Assembly: GCF_000720765.1 (NCBI RefSeq)
Contig: NZ_JODC01000005.1
Location: 372,001 to 436,000, forward strand
DNA from: Streptomyces sp. NRRL S-646
GTDB lineage: Bacteria > Actinomycetota > Actinomycetes > Streptomycetales > Streptomycetaceae
DNA length: 64,000 bases
Reading direction: 5' to 3'
In this document: positions 46,762-59,298 of the stretch, piece by piece
Numbering within the stretch: the first letter of the stretch is position 1
How the letters are laid out: the number at the start of each line of letters is the position of its first letter
Position numbers and translations under genes: made by a program
Notes under the pieces: generated by a model
Database searches by the model: none
What the model saw: the letters and a program-made list of their open reading frames with translations, nothing else
What the model was told of the DNA's origin: nothing

Positions 46762-47790
46762 ATGCGGGTCGGAGTACTGACCGGAGGCGGCGACTGCCCC
46801 GGACTCAACGCCGTCATCCGGGGCATCGTCCGCAAGGGCGTGCAGGAGTACGGCTACGACTTCGTCGGCTACCGGGACGGCTGGCGCGGACCACTCGAAG
46901 GCGACACCGTCCGCCTCGACATCCCCGCAGTGCGCGGCATCCTGCCCCGCGGCGGCACCATCCTCGGCTCCTCGCGCACCAATCCCCTGAAGCAGGAGAA
47001 CGGCATCCGCCGGATCAAGGAGAACCTCGCCAAGCAGGAGGTCGAGGCGCTCATCGCGATCGGCGGCGAGGACACCCTGGGCGTGGCGGCGCGCCTCACC
47101 GACGAGTACGGCGTGCCCGTCGTCGGTGTACCGAAGACGATCGACAACGACCTGTCCGCGACCGACTACACCTTCGGCTTCGACACCGCGGTCGGCATCG
47201 CCACCGAGGCCATCGACCGTCTGCACACCACCGCCGAGTCCCACATGCGCGTCCTGGTCTGCGAGGTGATGGGCCGGCACGCCGGCTGGATCGCCCTCCA
47301 CTCCGGCCTCGCGGGCGGCGCCAACGTCATCCTCATCCCCGAGCAGCGCTTCGACCTCGAACAGGTCTGCGCCTGGATCACCTCCCGCTTCAAGGCCTCG
47401 TACGCCCCCATCGTGGTCGTCGCCGAGGGCGCCATGCCCAAGGACGGCGACGTGGTCCTCAAGGACGAGTCGCTGGACTCCTTCGGGCACGTCCGCCTCT
47501 CCGGGGTCGGCGAATGGCTCGCCAAGGAGATCGAGAAGCGCACCGGCAAGGAAGCCCGCACGACCGTCCTCGGTCACATCCAGCGCGGCGGCACCCCGAG
47601 CGCCTTCGACCGCTGGCTCGCCACCCGCTTCGGCCTGCACGCCATCGACGCCGTCCACGACGGCGACTTCGGCAAGATGGTCGCCCTGCGCGGCACCGAC
47701 ATCGTCCGCGTCCCGATCGCGGAGGCGACGGCGAAGCTCAAGACGGTGGACCCGAAGCTGTACGAGGAAGTCGGGGTCTTCTTCGGCTGA
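46762..47790 (+). CDS. pfkA: 6-phosphofructokinase PfkA (group III)
   Basis: 342 residues. Motifs are GGGDCPGLN, IGGEDTLGVA, PKTIDND and MGRHAGW. The position that sets phosphoryl-donor preference reads GGEDT, like PPi-type enzymes, instead of GGDGS; Streptomyces PfkA of this type is nevertheless known as an ATP enzyme. The ATG follows AAGGGAC. The gene is convergent with trpEG, sharing a 10-bp hairpin. A CRP-like site stands in its promoter region. Confidence 0.94.
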   Translation: MRVGVLTGGGDCPGLNAVIRGIVRKGVQEYGYDFVGYRDGWRGPLEGDTVRLDIPAVRGILPRGGTILGSSRTNPLKQENGIRRIKENLAKQEVEALIAIGGEDTLGVAARLTDEYGVPVVGVPKTIDNDLSATDYTFGFDTAVGIATEAIDRLHTTAESHMRVLVCEVMGRHAGWIALHSGLAGGANVILIPEQRFDLEQVCAWITSRFKASYAPIVVVAEGAMPKDGDVVLKDESLDSFGHVRLSGVGEWLAKEIEKRTGKEARTTVLGHIQRGGTPSAFDRWLATRFGLHAIDAVHDGDFGKMVALRGTDIVRVPIAEATAKLKTVDPKLYEEVGVFFG

Positions 47791-47815
47791 TCCTTCGGCC
47801 GACGAGGGAACGGAA

Positions 47816-47840
47816 GTCTGGGGGCTGCGAGCCCCCAGAC
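47816..47840. terminator. Bidirectional terminator between pfkA and trpEG
   Basis: GTCTGGGGGC (47816-47825) and GCCCCCAGAC (47831-47840): perfect 10-bp arms with a 5-nt loop, between the two convergent stops. Confidence 0.75.
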
Positions 47841-47842
47841 GG

Positions 47843-51333
<3,491 letters not shown>

Positions 51334-51360
51334 CAGGGGTGCCTGTTACAGGGGCGTGAA

Positions 51361-51392
51361 TGGGGCGCGGATCACATACGATCCGCGCCCCA
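51361..51392 (+). terminator. Terminator of the DAHP synthase gene
   Basis: A perfect 12-bp stem (51361-51372 with 51381-51392), 8-nt loop, then CTCCACTTTTG. Confidence 0.8.
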
Positions 51393-51426
51393 CTCCACTT
51401 TTGCGGCTCCAGCGTGCCGGGTAAGG

Positions 51427-51445
51427 TTAGGTTAGCCTCACCGAT
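51427..51445 (+). promoter_or_regulatory. Iron box (DmdR1/IdeR-type) before bfd
   Basis: TTAGGTTAGCCTCACCGAT agrees with the 19-bp actinobacterial iron box (TTAGGTTAGGCTCACCTAA-like), differing at only a few places. It ends 41 bases before the bfd start and would repress the gene when Fe(II) is plentiful. Confidence 0.8.
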
Positions 51446-51486
51446 CAACGGGGATGGCACTTCGATCCCGCCGGGAGGTGAACCGC

Positions 51487-51720
51487 GTGTTCGTCTGCAG
51501 TTGCTTCGGCATCACAGAGCAGCAGGTCAAGAAGCACGCGGAGGACGGTGCCTGCACCCCCCGCCAGATAGCGTCGGCCTGCAAGGCGGGCACGGACTGC
51601 GGTTCGTGCGTACGCCGTATCCAGGCGCTGCTGGGAAGGGACGCATGCCCGCGGCGGGACCTCGCCGACCGGGGCAAGCCGGTGCTGTCCGAGATCGCTG
51701 ACCTCGAGGAAGCGGCCTAG
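51487..51720 (+). CDS. bfd: Bacterioferritin-associated ferredoxin Bfd
   Basis: 77 residues with four cluster ligands, CSC at the N-terminus and CGSC in CKAGTDCGSC, as in Bfd [2Fe-2S] proteins that reduce bacterioferritin iron to release it. The GTG at 51487 follows GGAGGTG by 6 bases; a longer frame is rejected. It is preceded by an iron box, so expression should rise in low iron. The bfr gene is convergent, 20 bases away. Confidence 0.93.
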   Translation: MFVCSCFGITEQQVKKHAEDGACTPRQIASACKAGTDCGSCVRRIQALLGRDACPRRDLADRGKPVLSEIADLEEAA

Positions 51721-51740
51721 CCCTCCGCCGGCTGCCGGGC

Positions 51741-52220
51741 TCAGCTCTCCGGCTGCTCGATCAGCTGCGCGATGTAGAGCGCCTCGCCGAGCTTCTCGAC
51801 CAGTTCCAGCTGCGTGTCGAGGTAGTCGATGTGGTGCTCCTCGTCCTCGAGGATCGACTCGAAGATGTTCGCGGACGTGATGTCGCCCTTTGCGCGCATG
51901 ACCTCGATGCCGCGCTTGAGCCGGTCGATCGCCTCGACCTCGATCTGCCGGTCCGCCTCGAACATCTCCTTGACGGTCTGTCCCACCCGCACATGGAAGA
52001 GCCGCTGGTAGTTCGGCAGCCCCTCCAGGAAGAGGATCCGGTCGGTGAGCACCTCCGCGTGCTTCATCTCGTCGAACGACTCGTGCCGCGTGTACTTGGC
52101 GAGTTTCGTCCAGCCGAAGTTCTCCTGCATCTTCGCGTGCAGAAAGTACTGGTTGATCGCGGTCAGCTCGCCGGTGAGCTGTTCATTGAGGAATTCGATG
52201 ACCTCGGGGTCGCCCTGCAT
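51741..52220 (-). CDS. bfr: Bacterioferritin Bfr
   Basis: 159 residues, a 24-mer iron store. Ferroxidase ligands are present (E18 region, ESFDEMKHAE, EDEEHH), together with the heme-binding methionine in DEMKH. Start codon ATG 52220 with AAGGAG upstream. It is paired with bfd, so iron storage and release are encoded together; bfd alone has the iron box. Upstream, ACTTACT is repeated on the minus strand (~52290-52316), purpose unknown. Confidence 0.94.
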   Translation of the reverse strand: MQGDPEVIEFLNEQLTGELTAINQYFLHAKMQENFGWTKLAKYTRHESFDEMKHAEVLTDRILFLEGLPNYQRLFHVRVGQTVKEMFEADRQIEVEAIDRLKRGIEVMRAKGDITSANIFESILEDEEHHIDYLDTQLELVEKLGEALYIAQLIEQPES

Positions 52221-52393
52221 CGCAGAGGCTCCTTCCAGGCGGGGGAACTGGCGGGTTGCGCCGCATGATTGCACCGGCGACGAAGATCGTCCAGTAAGTC
52301 TTCGCTTAGTAAGTAAGTGCATGCTTAGTGCTAATTGCCCCGGTTTGGCGGGGGCGGTCAAGGGCACCGCCCGAGGTCTGTCAGGATGGAGTC

Positions 52394-53041
52394 ATGGGTC
52401 AGCCGGTGGAGCGTGAATCGGGAGAACGCGATTCAGGAGGAGCAGCACAGTCCGAGCTTCCCCCGGGGCAGCGTCTGCAGCGCGGCTGGCCGGTCACGCA
52501 TTACGGGCCCGTTCCCAAGTTCCGCCCGGAGCGCTGGGAGTTCAGGGTCTTCGGTGCCACGGCGGACGGCGAGAAGCGCTGCTGGACCCACGAGGAGTTC
52601 ACGGCTCTGCCGTACACCACCGTCGTGGCCGACCTGCACTGCGTCACGAAGTTCAGCATGCTCGGCGCCGAATGGGGCGGCATTCCGGCTCGTACGATCC
52701 TTGAGTTCGCACCGCCCGCGCCCACGGTCACCCATGTGATGGTGTGGGCCGAATACGGATTCAGTTCGAACCTGCGCCTGGCGGATTTCGCCTCCGAGCG
52801 GACCATCTTCGCCACCCACAAGGACGGCGAACTGCTGACCGCGGAACACGGCTTCCCGCTGCGTCTCGTCGTACCCCATCTGTATGCCTGGAAGGGCCCC
52901 AAGTGGGTGCGCGGTGTGGAGTACATGACCGCCGACCGCCGTGGCTTCTGGGAGGAGCGCGGCTACCACAACATCGGCGACCCCTGGAAGGAACAGCGCT
53001 ACTCCTACCAGGAGGAGCCCGGGGAGGGCCCCGAGCTCTGA
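52394..53041 (+). CDS. Sulfite-oxidase-type molybdopterin oxidoreductase
   Basis: 215 residues forming only the Moco-binding domain of the sulfite oxidase family. The metal-ligand cysteine is in DLHCVTKFS; RLVVPHLYAWKGPKWV is a further family block. No signal peptide, so it is not the periplasmic YedY-type. Electron acceptor unknown; no heme domain or b-type partner is adjacent. AGGATGGAG precedes the ATG. It is divergent from bfr across 173 bases of AT-richer DNA. Confidence 0.85.
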   Translation: MGQPVERESGERDSGGAAQSELPPGQRLQRGWPVTHYGPVPKFRPERWEFRVFGATADGEKRCWTHEEFTALPYTTVVADLHCVTKFSMLGAEWGGIPARTILEFAPPAPTVTHVMVWAEYGFSSNLRLADFASERTIFATHKDGELLTAEHGFPLRLVVPHLYAWKGPKWVRGVEYMTADRRGFWEERGYHNIGDPWKEQRYSYQEEPGEGPEL

Positions 53042-53057
53042 TCCCGGTCTTCGCTGG

Positions 53058-53579
53058 TCAGTGGTGGTATCCGTGCACCACCGCATGGCCCTTGCCGCGG
53101 CCGATCATCCACTTGTTGACGGGTGTCGTCACGAAGAAGGCGAGCGCCAGCGAGATCGCGAGCGACCCCCAGAACAGCAGGTCGGAAAGTTCCGCGTCCA
53201 TCGCGTCCGGCCACAGCACGATCACGCCGTTGTCGATCAGCTCCATCACGGCGATGGACAGGGTGTCCGCGGCCAGCGCCACCCGGAAGGCCGTACGGAA
53301 GTCGACGCCGGCGCGCAGCACCCCGCGCAGCGTGAGCGAGTAGCCGAAGAAGAACGCCAGGACGATGGCGAGGATCGTCGTCGGGACGTTGCCCCAGCCG
53401 AGGGCCGTGCCGATCACCATGCCCAGCACCTCGCCGATGGCGCAGCCGGTGAGGCAGTGGAGGGTGGCCTGCGCGGCCATGCTCCAGGTGGCGGCCCCCG
53501 GGTGATGGTGTGCGTCCGCGCCCGTGTGTGCGTGTGCGTGCGCATCTGCGTCCGTATGCGCGTGTGCCTCGTGCTGCAT
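53058..53579 (-). CDS. His-rich-N-terminus DUF4396 membrane protein, possibly copper-related
   Basis: 173 residues. The first ~30 are full of histidine (alternating His and Ala/Asp), a likely metal-binding tail. Four TM helices follow; the first TM has C-L-T-G-C, two cysteines that could bind metal. The ATG at 53579 is used; a TTG 4 codons upstream is possible. A CsoR-like inverted repeat lies 49 bases before the start. Copper-linked expression is therefore likely, and a copper-handling role is inferred. The biochemical function of DUF4396 is not known to me. Confidence 0.82.
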   Translation of the reverse strand: MQHEAHAHTDADAHAHAHTGADAHHHPGAATWSMAAQATLHCLTGCAIGEVLGMVIGTALGWGNVPTTILAIVLAFFFGYSLTLRGVLRAGVDFRTAFRVALAADTLSIAVMELIDNGVIVLWPDAMDAELSDLLFWGSLAISLALAFFVTTPVNKWMIGRGKGHAVVHGYHH

Positions 53580-53627
53580 GACTGCCCCCAATGTCAGGTA
53601 ACGGCTCCTGTACCGAGCAGGAACCGT

Positions 53628-53644
53628 ATACCCCCCAGGGGTAT
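53628..53644 (-). promoter_or_regulatory. CsoR-like operator
   Basis: ATACCCC (53628-53634), CCA, GGGGTAT (53638-53644): perfect 7-bp arms and 3-base spacer, the pattern of actinobacterial CsoR sites (TACCC..GGGTA). It lies upstream of the DUF4396 gene only; the nfo gene ends 12 bases further on. Confidence 0.7.
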
Positions 53645-53655
53645 TCCGGAACGGG

Positions 53656-54525
53656 TCAGGAATCGCGCAGTTTCTTCAGCCGCTCCACATCGGCCGCATG
53701 CCCCTCCTTGCCGCCGGGCGTCTCGATGATCAGCGGTACGCCCTCGGTGGCGGGGTGGGTCATCAGCGCCCGGAACGGGTCCTCGCCGATGTGACCTGCG
53801 CCGATGTTCTCGTGGCGGTCCTTGTGCGCGCCGACCACGTCCTTGGAGTCGTTGGCGTGGATCAGCTTCAGCCGGCCCTCGCCGACCGTGTCCACCAGCA
53901 GGTCCAGGGTCTGGTGCATGCCGCTGGGCCCGGTCAGGTCGTGGCCGGCCGCGAAGATGTGGCAGGTGTCCAGGCAGACGCCCAGCTTCGGATGGGCGTC
54001 CAGCGCCTCGAAGTACGGCCCGAAGTCCCAGGTCCGCGAGCAGAGCGAGGCACCCTGTCCGGCCGTCGACTCCAGCAGTAGGAACGGGTCGTCGTCGTGG
54101 GTGAGCTCGTCCAGCAGCGGCAGCAGGTGCTCCCGTACCTGCTTCAGCGCCACGGACCGGTCCCGGCCGCCCGTCGCGCTGCCCGTGTGCACCACCACGC
54201 CGAGCGCCCCGATCTCCCGCCCGCGCCGCAGCGAGTGCCGCAGCGACTCCACCGACTTCTCCACGGTCGCCTCGGTGTGCGAGCCGAAGTTGATCAGGTA
54301 GGGGGCGTGGACGTACGCCGGGATCGACTCGGCCGCGCACACCTCGCGGAACTCCTCGTCCTGCCGCGGATTGCCGGCGGGCGTGGCCCAGCCGCGCGGG
54401 TTGGCGACGAAGACCTGCACGGTCTCGGCCTTCAGGTCGTGGGCGTAGGACAGACCGACGGAGTGGAGACCACCGGCCACGGGGACGTGGCCGCCGACGG
54501 GGTTGCGGGACTGCTGACTCTTCAC
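53656..54525 (-). CDS. nfo: Endonuclease IV (Nfo)
   Basis: 289 residues, TIM-barrel AP endonuclease of base excision repair. Zinc ligands are in YVHAPYLINFGS, VVHTGSA, LLLEST, VCLDTCHIFAAGHD, LIHANDSKD, HENIGAGHIG and IIETPGG: all nine ligand blocks are present. GTG start. It follows the PASTA kinase by 34 bases and may be co-transcribed with it. Confidence 0.93.
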   Translation of the reverse strand: MKSQQSRNPVGGHVPVAGGLHSVGLSYAHDLKAETVQVFVANPRGWATPAGNPRQDEEFREVCAAESIPAYVHAPYLINFGSHTEATVEKSVESLRHSLRRGREIGALGVVVHTGSATGGRDRSVALKQVREHLLPLLDELTHDDDPFLLLESTAGQGASLCSRTWDFGPYFEALDAHPKLGVCLDTCHIFAAGHDLTGPSGMHQTLDLLVDTVGEGRLKLIHANDSKDVVGAHKDRHENIGAGHIGEDPFRALMTHPATEGVPLIIETPGGKEGHAADVERLKKLRDS

Positions 54526-54559
54526 CCGTTCAGGGTGTCATGCGCTGCGACCTGCTCCG

Positions 54560-56485
54560 TCACCGGATCTTGATGGTGATCGTCGACCCCTTGGGGGCCG
54601 TCTCCCCGCCCTTCACGGACTGGTTCTTGACGGTGTCGCCGAACAGGCCGAGCAGACCGCGGTCCTCGTCGACCTTGAAGCCGGCGCCCTCCAGGGCCTT
54701 GTGCGCGTCGTCCACGCTGTCGCCGGTGACGTCCGGGACCTCGACCATCTCCGGGCCCTTGGACAGCGTCAGAGTCACCGTGTCGCCGTCGGCTGCCTGG
54801 CTGTCGCCCGCGGGCGTCTGCGCCGCGACCTGGCCCTTGTCGTACTCGGAGTTGATCTGCGCGGAGGCGACCTTCACCGTCAGGCCGGCGTCCTCCAGGT
54901 CGGCCTTCGCGTCCGCCAGGTCCTCACCCGTGACGTCCGGCACGTCCACCGGGCTGCCCTTGCTGACGACCAGGGTGATCGCCGAACCCGCGTGCCGCTT
55001 GGTGCCCGCCTCGGGGGTCGTGGAGATCACGGAGCCCTTCGGGACGTCGTCGCTGAACTCCCGGGTGATCATGCCCGGTTCGAGCCCGCTCTTCTTCAGC
55101 CGGGCCCTCGCCTCGGCCAGCGGCCGCGCCGACACGTCGGGCACCTGCACGGTCTCCGGGCCGTCGGAGATGGTCAGCGCCACGGACCTGTTGTCGCGGA
55201 TGCGGGTGCCGGGCGCGGGGTCCGAGCTGATGACCGTGCCCCGCTGCACCGTGTCGCTGTACGCGTGCCTGACCGCGCCGAGGTCGAGGCCTGCCTTCTG
55301 CAGCTGCTGGGTGGCCTGCGTCTGGGTCTTCGCCAGCACCGGCGGGACCTTGGTGAACTGGCCGGAGTTGATGTACCACACGCCCGTGCCGACCCCGAGT
55401 ATCAGGAGCACGGCGACGAGAACTGCGAGCGGACCGCGCCGGGAGCGCGCGCCACGGCGCCGCGGCGGCAGCGGCGGGGGTGTCTCCAGCCGGCTGGTGC
55501 GGAGGAACCGGCCCTCGTCCTCGTTCACCGGCAGCGGGCGCTGCACAGTCAGCGCGCGCGGGATCACACTCGTACGGTCCTCGGAGATGCTCCGGTGGTC
55601 CGCGGCGAAGGCCTGCGGCGGCACCGCGTCCAGCTGGTCCGCGCTGAGCGCGGCGCGCACCTCGCGGGCCTGCGCGAGCAGCGCCACCGCGTCCTGCGGG
55701 CGGAGGCCGGGGGTGCGCGCGGTCGCCGACGCGACCAGCTCGTCCAGCCGGTACGCCAGCCCCGGCACGGCGGCCGACGGCGGCGGGACGTCCTCGTGGA
55801 TGTGCTTGTAGAGGACCGTGGCCGGGGAGTCCCCGCCGTGCGGACGGTCGCCGGTCAGCATCTCGTACAGGACGACACCGCACGCGTACACGTCGACCCG
55901 GGGGTCGGCCGTGCCGTGTTCTATCTGCTCGGGAGCGAGGTAGGAGACGGTGCCGAGGACGGTGCCGGTGGTGTGGGTGACCGTGTCCACGGACCGCACC
56001 AGCCCGAAGTCGGCGACCTTGACCCGGCCGTCGTCCCCTATCAGCACGTTCTCCGGCTTCATGTCCCGGTGTACGAACCCGGCGCGGTGCGCGGCGCCGA
56101 GCGCGGCGAGCACCGGCTCCAGGATGTCCAGGGCGGCGCGCGGCTGCAGCGCCCCGCGCTCGCGCAGCACGTCACGCAGGGTGCACCCGGCGACGTACTC
56201 CATGGCGAGGTAGACGTACGACCCGTCGGTGCCCTGGTCGAAGACCTGCACCACGTTCGGATGGGCCAGCCGCGCGACCGACTTCGCCTCGCGGATGAAC
56301 CGGTCGACGAAGGTGCCGTCGGCCGCGAGCGTCGGGTGCATCACCTTGAGCGCGAGCACGCGGTCGAGGCGGGTGTCCAGGGCCCTGTAGACCGTGGCCA
56401 TCCCGCCGACCGCGATCCGCGCGTCCACGCGATAGCGCCCGTCGAGCACCTGCCCGACCAGAGGGTCCTGAAGGGTCGTATCCAC
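54560..56485 (-). CDS. Transmembrane Ser/Thr kinase with four PASTA domains (PknL-like)
   Basis: 641 residues. The kinase domain (~1-280) has VGGMATVY, K47, HRDMKPEN with D141, and DFG with D159. A Pro/Arg juxtamembrane region leads to a TM helix (~350-375), then four PASTA repeats which bind peptidoglycan or lipid II outside the cell. GTG start at 56485. Its position near a DAHP synthase and an Rv2175c-like gene matches Rv2176 (PknL). The 123-residue DNA-binding protein 4 kb further on is its probable substrate, by analogy. Confidence 0.92.
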   Translation of the reverse strand: MDTTLQDPLVGQVLDGRYRVDARIAVGGMATVYRALDTRLDRVLALKVMHPTLAADGTFVDRFIREAKSVARLAHPNVVQVFDQGTDGSYVYLAMEYVAGCTLRDVLRERGALQPRAALDILEPVLAALGAAHRAGFVHRDMKPENVLIGDDGRVKVADFGLVRSVDTVTHTTGTVLGTVSYLAPEQIEHGTADPRVDVYACGVVLYEMLTGDRPHGGDSPATVLYKHIHEDVPPPSAAVPGLAYRLDELVASATARTPGLRPQDAVALLAQAREVRAALSADQLDAVPPQAFAADHRSISEDRTSVIPRALTVQRPLPVNEDEGRFLRTSRLETPPPLPPRRRGARSRRGPLAVLVAVLLILGVGTGVWYINSGQFTKVPPVLAKTQTQATQQLQKAGLDLGAVRHAYSDTVQRGTVISSDPAPGTRIRDNRSVALTISDGPETVQVPDVSARPLAEARARLKKSGLEPGMITREFSDDVPKGSVISTTPEAGTKRHAGSAITLVVSKGSPVDVPDVTGEDLADAKADLEDAGLTVKVASAQINSEYDKGQVAAQTPAGDSQAADGDTVTLTLSKGPEMVEVPDVTGDSVDDAHKALEGAGFKVDEDRGLLGLFGDTVKNQSVKGGETAPKGSTITIKIR

Positions 56486-56603
56486 GCAGGTGAGTGTACG
56501 AGCCGCGACTGACAGGGCTGCCGGTTCGGGTGAGATCGGAGCGGGACTGCAGCCGAGCTGTGACGGACGTCGCACCGACTTCCGGATCTTGTCGAACGTG
56601 CGT

Positions 56604-57401
<798 letters not shown>

Positions 57402-57602
57402 TCAGCCTCCTTGGACGGCGGTGAGGACCTCGACGCGGTCCCCCTCACAGAGGGAGGTCGACGGCCACTGCGCGCGCGGGACGACGGTTTCGTTCAGGGC
57501 GGCTGCCACTCCGGAGGGGGCCGGGGTCAGCGCGCGTACGACGGTGTCGAGAGCCGTGCCGGAAGCGAACTGGCGGGGCTCTCCGTTGACGGAGATGTTC
57601 AT
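57402..57602 (-). CDS. thiS: Sulfur carrier protein ThiS
   Basis: 66 residues, ubiquitin fold, ending in the functional Gly-Gly that becomes the thiocarboxylate. Overlaps thiO by 4 bases (ATGA) and precedes thiG by 3. Confidence 0.95.
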   Translation of the reverse strand: MNISVNGEPRQFASGTALDTVVRALTPAPSGVAAALNETVVPRAQWPSTSLCEGDRVEVLTAVQGG

Positions 57603-58753
57603 GCGGGCTGCTCCAGGAGCGCGAAACGCTTCGGGGTGAACGGGCGGGCCTCGTCCGGGAGTTCACCGGTGGCCAGGGCGTGCGCCATGACGTCGCCGGT
57701 GACCGGGGTGAGCAGCACGCCGTTGCGGTAGTGGCCGGTGGCCAGCAGCAGACCGGGCAGTTCCGTCGGGCCGAGCAGCGGCGCGTTGTCCGGGGAGCCG
57801 GGGCGCAGACCGGCCCGTGTCTCCGTCAGCGGCAGCTCGGTGATCCCGGGGACGAGCTCGTGCGCGTCGCGCAGCAGCTCGTACACACCGCCCGCGGTGA
57901 CCGTCGTGTCCCAGCCCAGCTCCTCGCTGGTCGCGCCGATCACCAGCTCGCCGCTCTCGCGCGGCACCAGGTAGACATGGCTGCCGCGCACGACGGCGCG
58001 CACCGTGCGGCTCAGGAACGGCGCGTACCGCTTCGGCACGGTCAGCCGCAGCACCTGCCCCTTCACGGGGCGTACGGGCGGCAGCACCTCGTCCGGGACG
58101 CCCGGCAGCCGTCCGCTGAGGCTGCCGGCGGCCAGGACCAGCTGACCCGCGCCCAGCTCGGCGCCGTCGGTCGTGGTGACGCCGCAGGCCCGGTCCCGTA
58201 CGACATGCAACCGCTCGGCCCACGTCCGGTGGAACACGACTCCGGCCCGCTCGCACGCGGCCACCAGCGCGCGTGCCAGCCGCCGCGGGTCGATCTGGTG
58301 GTCGCCGTCGACCCTCAGCCCCCCGCGCACACCCGGTGCGAGCATCGGCTCCAGACGCCGGCAGTCGCGCCCCGAGAGCCACTCCGACTCCAGGCCCGAC
58401 TCCCGCTGCAGGGCGTGCAGTTCGCGCAGATGGGCACGGTCGTCGGAGTCCAGGGCGACGGCGAGCGTGCCGCACTGGCGGTAGCCGAGGTCGTGGCCGG
58501 TGAGGTCGGTGAGCTCGGCCGCGAAGTCCGGGTAGCGGCGGGCCGAGGCCAGGTTGAGGCCGAGCAGGGTCTGCTCGCCGTAGTGCAGCTCCGTGACCGC
58601 GGCCAGCATCCCGGCGGCCACCTGGGCGGCCCCGCCGCCCGGTTCGGGGTCCACGACGGCCGTGGCGAAGCCGCGCTGCGCAGCCCGCCAGGCCGTGACC
58701 AGGCCGATGATTCCGCCCCCGATGACGAGGACGTCTGACGTACGTGACGACAT
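57599..58753 (-). CDS. thiO: Glycine oxidase ThiO
   Basis: 384 residues, FAD enzyme that turns glycine into dehydroglycine for the thiazole ring. FAD motif IGGGIIGLVTAWRAAQRG, central substrate region HQIDPRRLA, C-terminal GHYRNGVLLTPVTG. ATG 58753 with GGGAGGGG upstream; that site adjoins the last helix of the TPP riboswitch, so translation is the likely control point. First gene of the thiOSG operon. Confidence 0.94.
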   Translation of the reverse strand: MSSRTSDVLVIGGGIIGLVTAWRAAQRGFATAVVDPEPGGGAAQVAAGMLAAVTELHYGEQTLLGLNLASARRYPDFAAELTDLTGHDLGYRQCGTLAVALDSDDRAHLRELHALQRESGLESEWLSGRDCRRLEPMLAPGVRGGLRVDGDHQIDPRRLARALVAACERAGVVFHRTWAERLHVVRDRACGVTTTDGAELGAGQLVLAAGSLSGRLPGVPDEVLPPVRPVKGQVLRLTVPKRYAPFLSRTVRAVVRGSHVYLVPRESGELVIGATSEELGWDTTVTAGGVYELLRDAHELVPGITELPLTETRAGLRPGSPDNAPLLGPTELPGLLLATGHYRNGVLLTPVTGDVMAHALATGELPDEARPFTPKRFALLEQPA

Positions 58754-58771
58754 GGGCGTCCAGCCCCTCCC

Positions 58772-58856
58772 TTCGCCGGCATGACCCGGATCAGGTTCGT
58801 ACGGTCGGAGGCCGCCAGCCTCCCTCTCAGCCCGGTGCGTCCGGGCTCCCGCGAGT
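58772..58856 (-). promoter_or_regulatory. TPP riboswitch (THI element) of thiOSG
   Basis: On the minus strand: TCGCGGGAGCCCGG, GGGCTGAGAGGGAGGC, GCCTCCGACCGTACGAACC, TGATCCGGGTCATGCCGGCG, then the ribosome site GAAGGGAGGGG. The CTGAGAG and CCTGATCCGGGTCA boxes are diagnostic. It ends ~18 bases before the thiO start, so it acts on translation. Confidence 0.95.
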
Positions 58857-58915
58857 GCTTGTACGTTGGCCACCCTAGCCCGACACTCCTCGCCTCTGTA
58901 AGGGAGCCTTCCGTC

Positions 58916-59266
58916 ATGCCCCGCTCGCTGGACGGCCTCGTCCTCGCCCCCGTCGCCGACCAGGCCCCAGGTCAGGTGGGTACGCGGACCCGGTTCACTT
59001 ATCACGAGCAGGGCGGCGAGATCTGGGCCGAGTACGCGGGCGGCGAGGTCGTGCGCGGGCATCTGGTGGGTACTCGGTCAGGTGACCGATTGGACTTCCG
59101 GTACGTCCAGCTGGGGCACGACGGGACGACGTCCTCGGGGCACTGCGTCTCGACTGTCGTGGAGCTGCCGGACGGGCGCGTGCGGCTTGAGGAGACCTGG
59201 GAATGGGAGTCGCAGCCGGGCAGCGGCACCAGTGTTGTGGAGCAGGTCACTGAGCCCGACTCCTGA
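58916..59266 (+). CDS. Small beta-barrel-like protein of unknown function
   Basis: 116 residues rich in beta strands, alternating short turns; no cysteine motif, TM or signal. It has an N-terminal SLDGLVLAPV and the repeated strand-turn pattern of a lipocalin-like or avidin-like barrel (GEIWAEYAGGEVVRGHLVG; WEWESQPGSGTSVVEQV). TAAGGGAG precedes the ATG. It is divergent from the TPP riboswitch. The name 'N-acetylglutamate synthase', sometimes attached to such proteins, is not supported. Its stop codon falls within the operator of the following gene. Confidence 0.78.
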   Translation: MPRSLDGLVLAPVADQAPGQVGTRTRFTYHEQGGEIWAEYAGGEVVRGHLVGTRSGDRLDFRYVQLGHDGTTSSGHCVSTVVELPDGRVRLEETWEWESQPGSGTSVVEQVTEPDS

Positions 59267-59292
59267 CTGACAAACAGTCAGTTGTCTATGGT
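59263..59292 (+). promoter_or_regulatory. Promoter with TetR-type operator for the flavoprotein gene
   Basis: CTGACTG (59263-59269) and CAGTCAG (59275-59281) are perfect 7-bp arms, 5-base spacer. They cover the -35 region of a promoter whose -10 TATGGT (59287-59292) ends 6 bases before the GTG start, implying a leaderless mRNA. Confidence 0.6.
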
Positions 59293-59298
59293 GATCAG

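Noticed and set aside
47041..47100. pfkA as a PPi-dependent enzyme because of GGEDT
   Set aside because: ATP-dependent Streptomyces enzymes of the same group share this variation, so the motif alone does not decide.
58916..59266. N-acetylglutamate synthase for the 116-residue protein
   Set aside because: No GNAT acetyltransferase motif is present; the strand-rich pattern suggests a small barrel.
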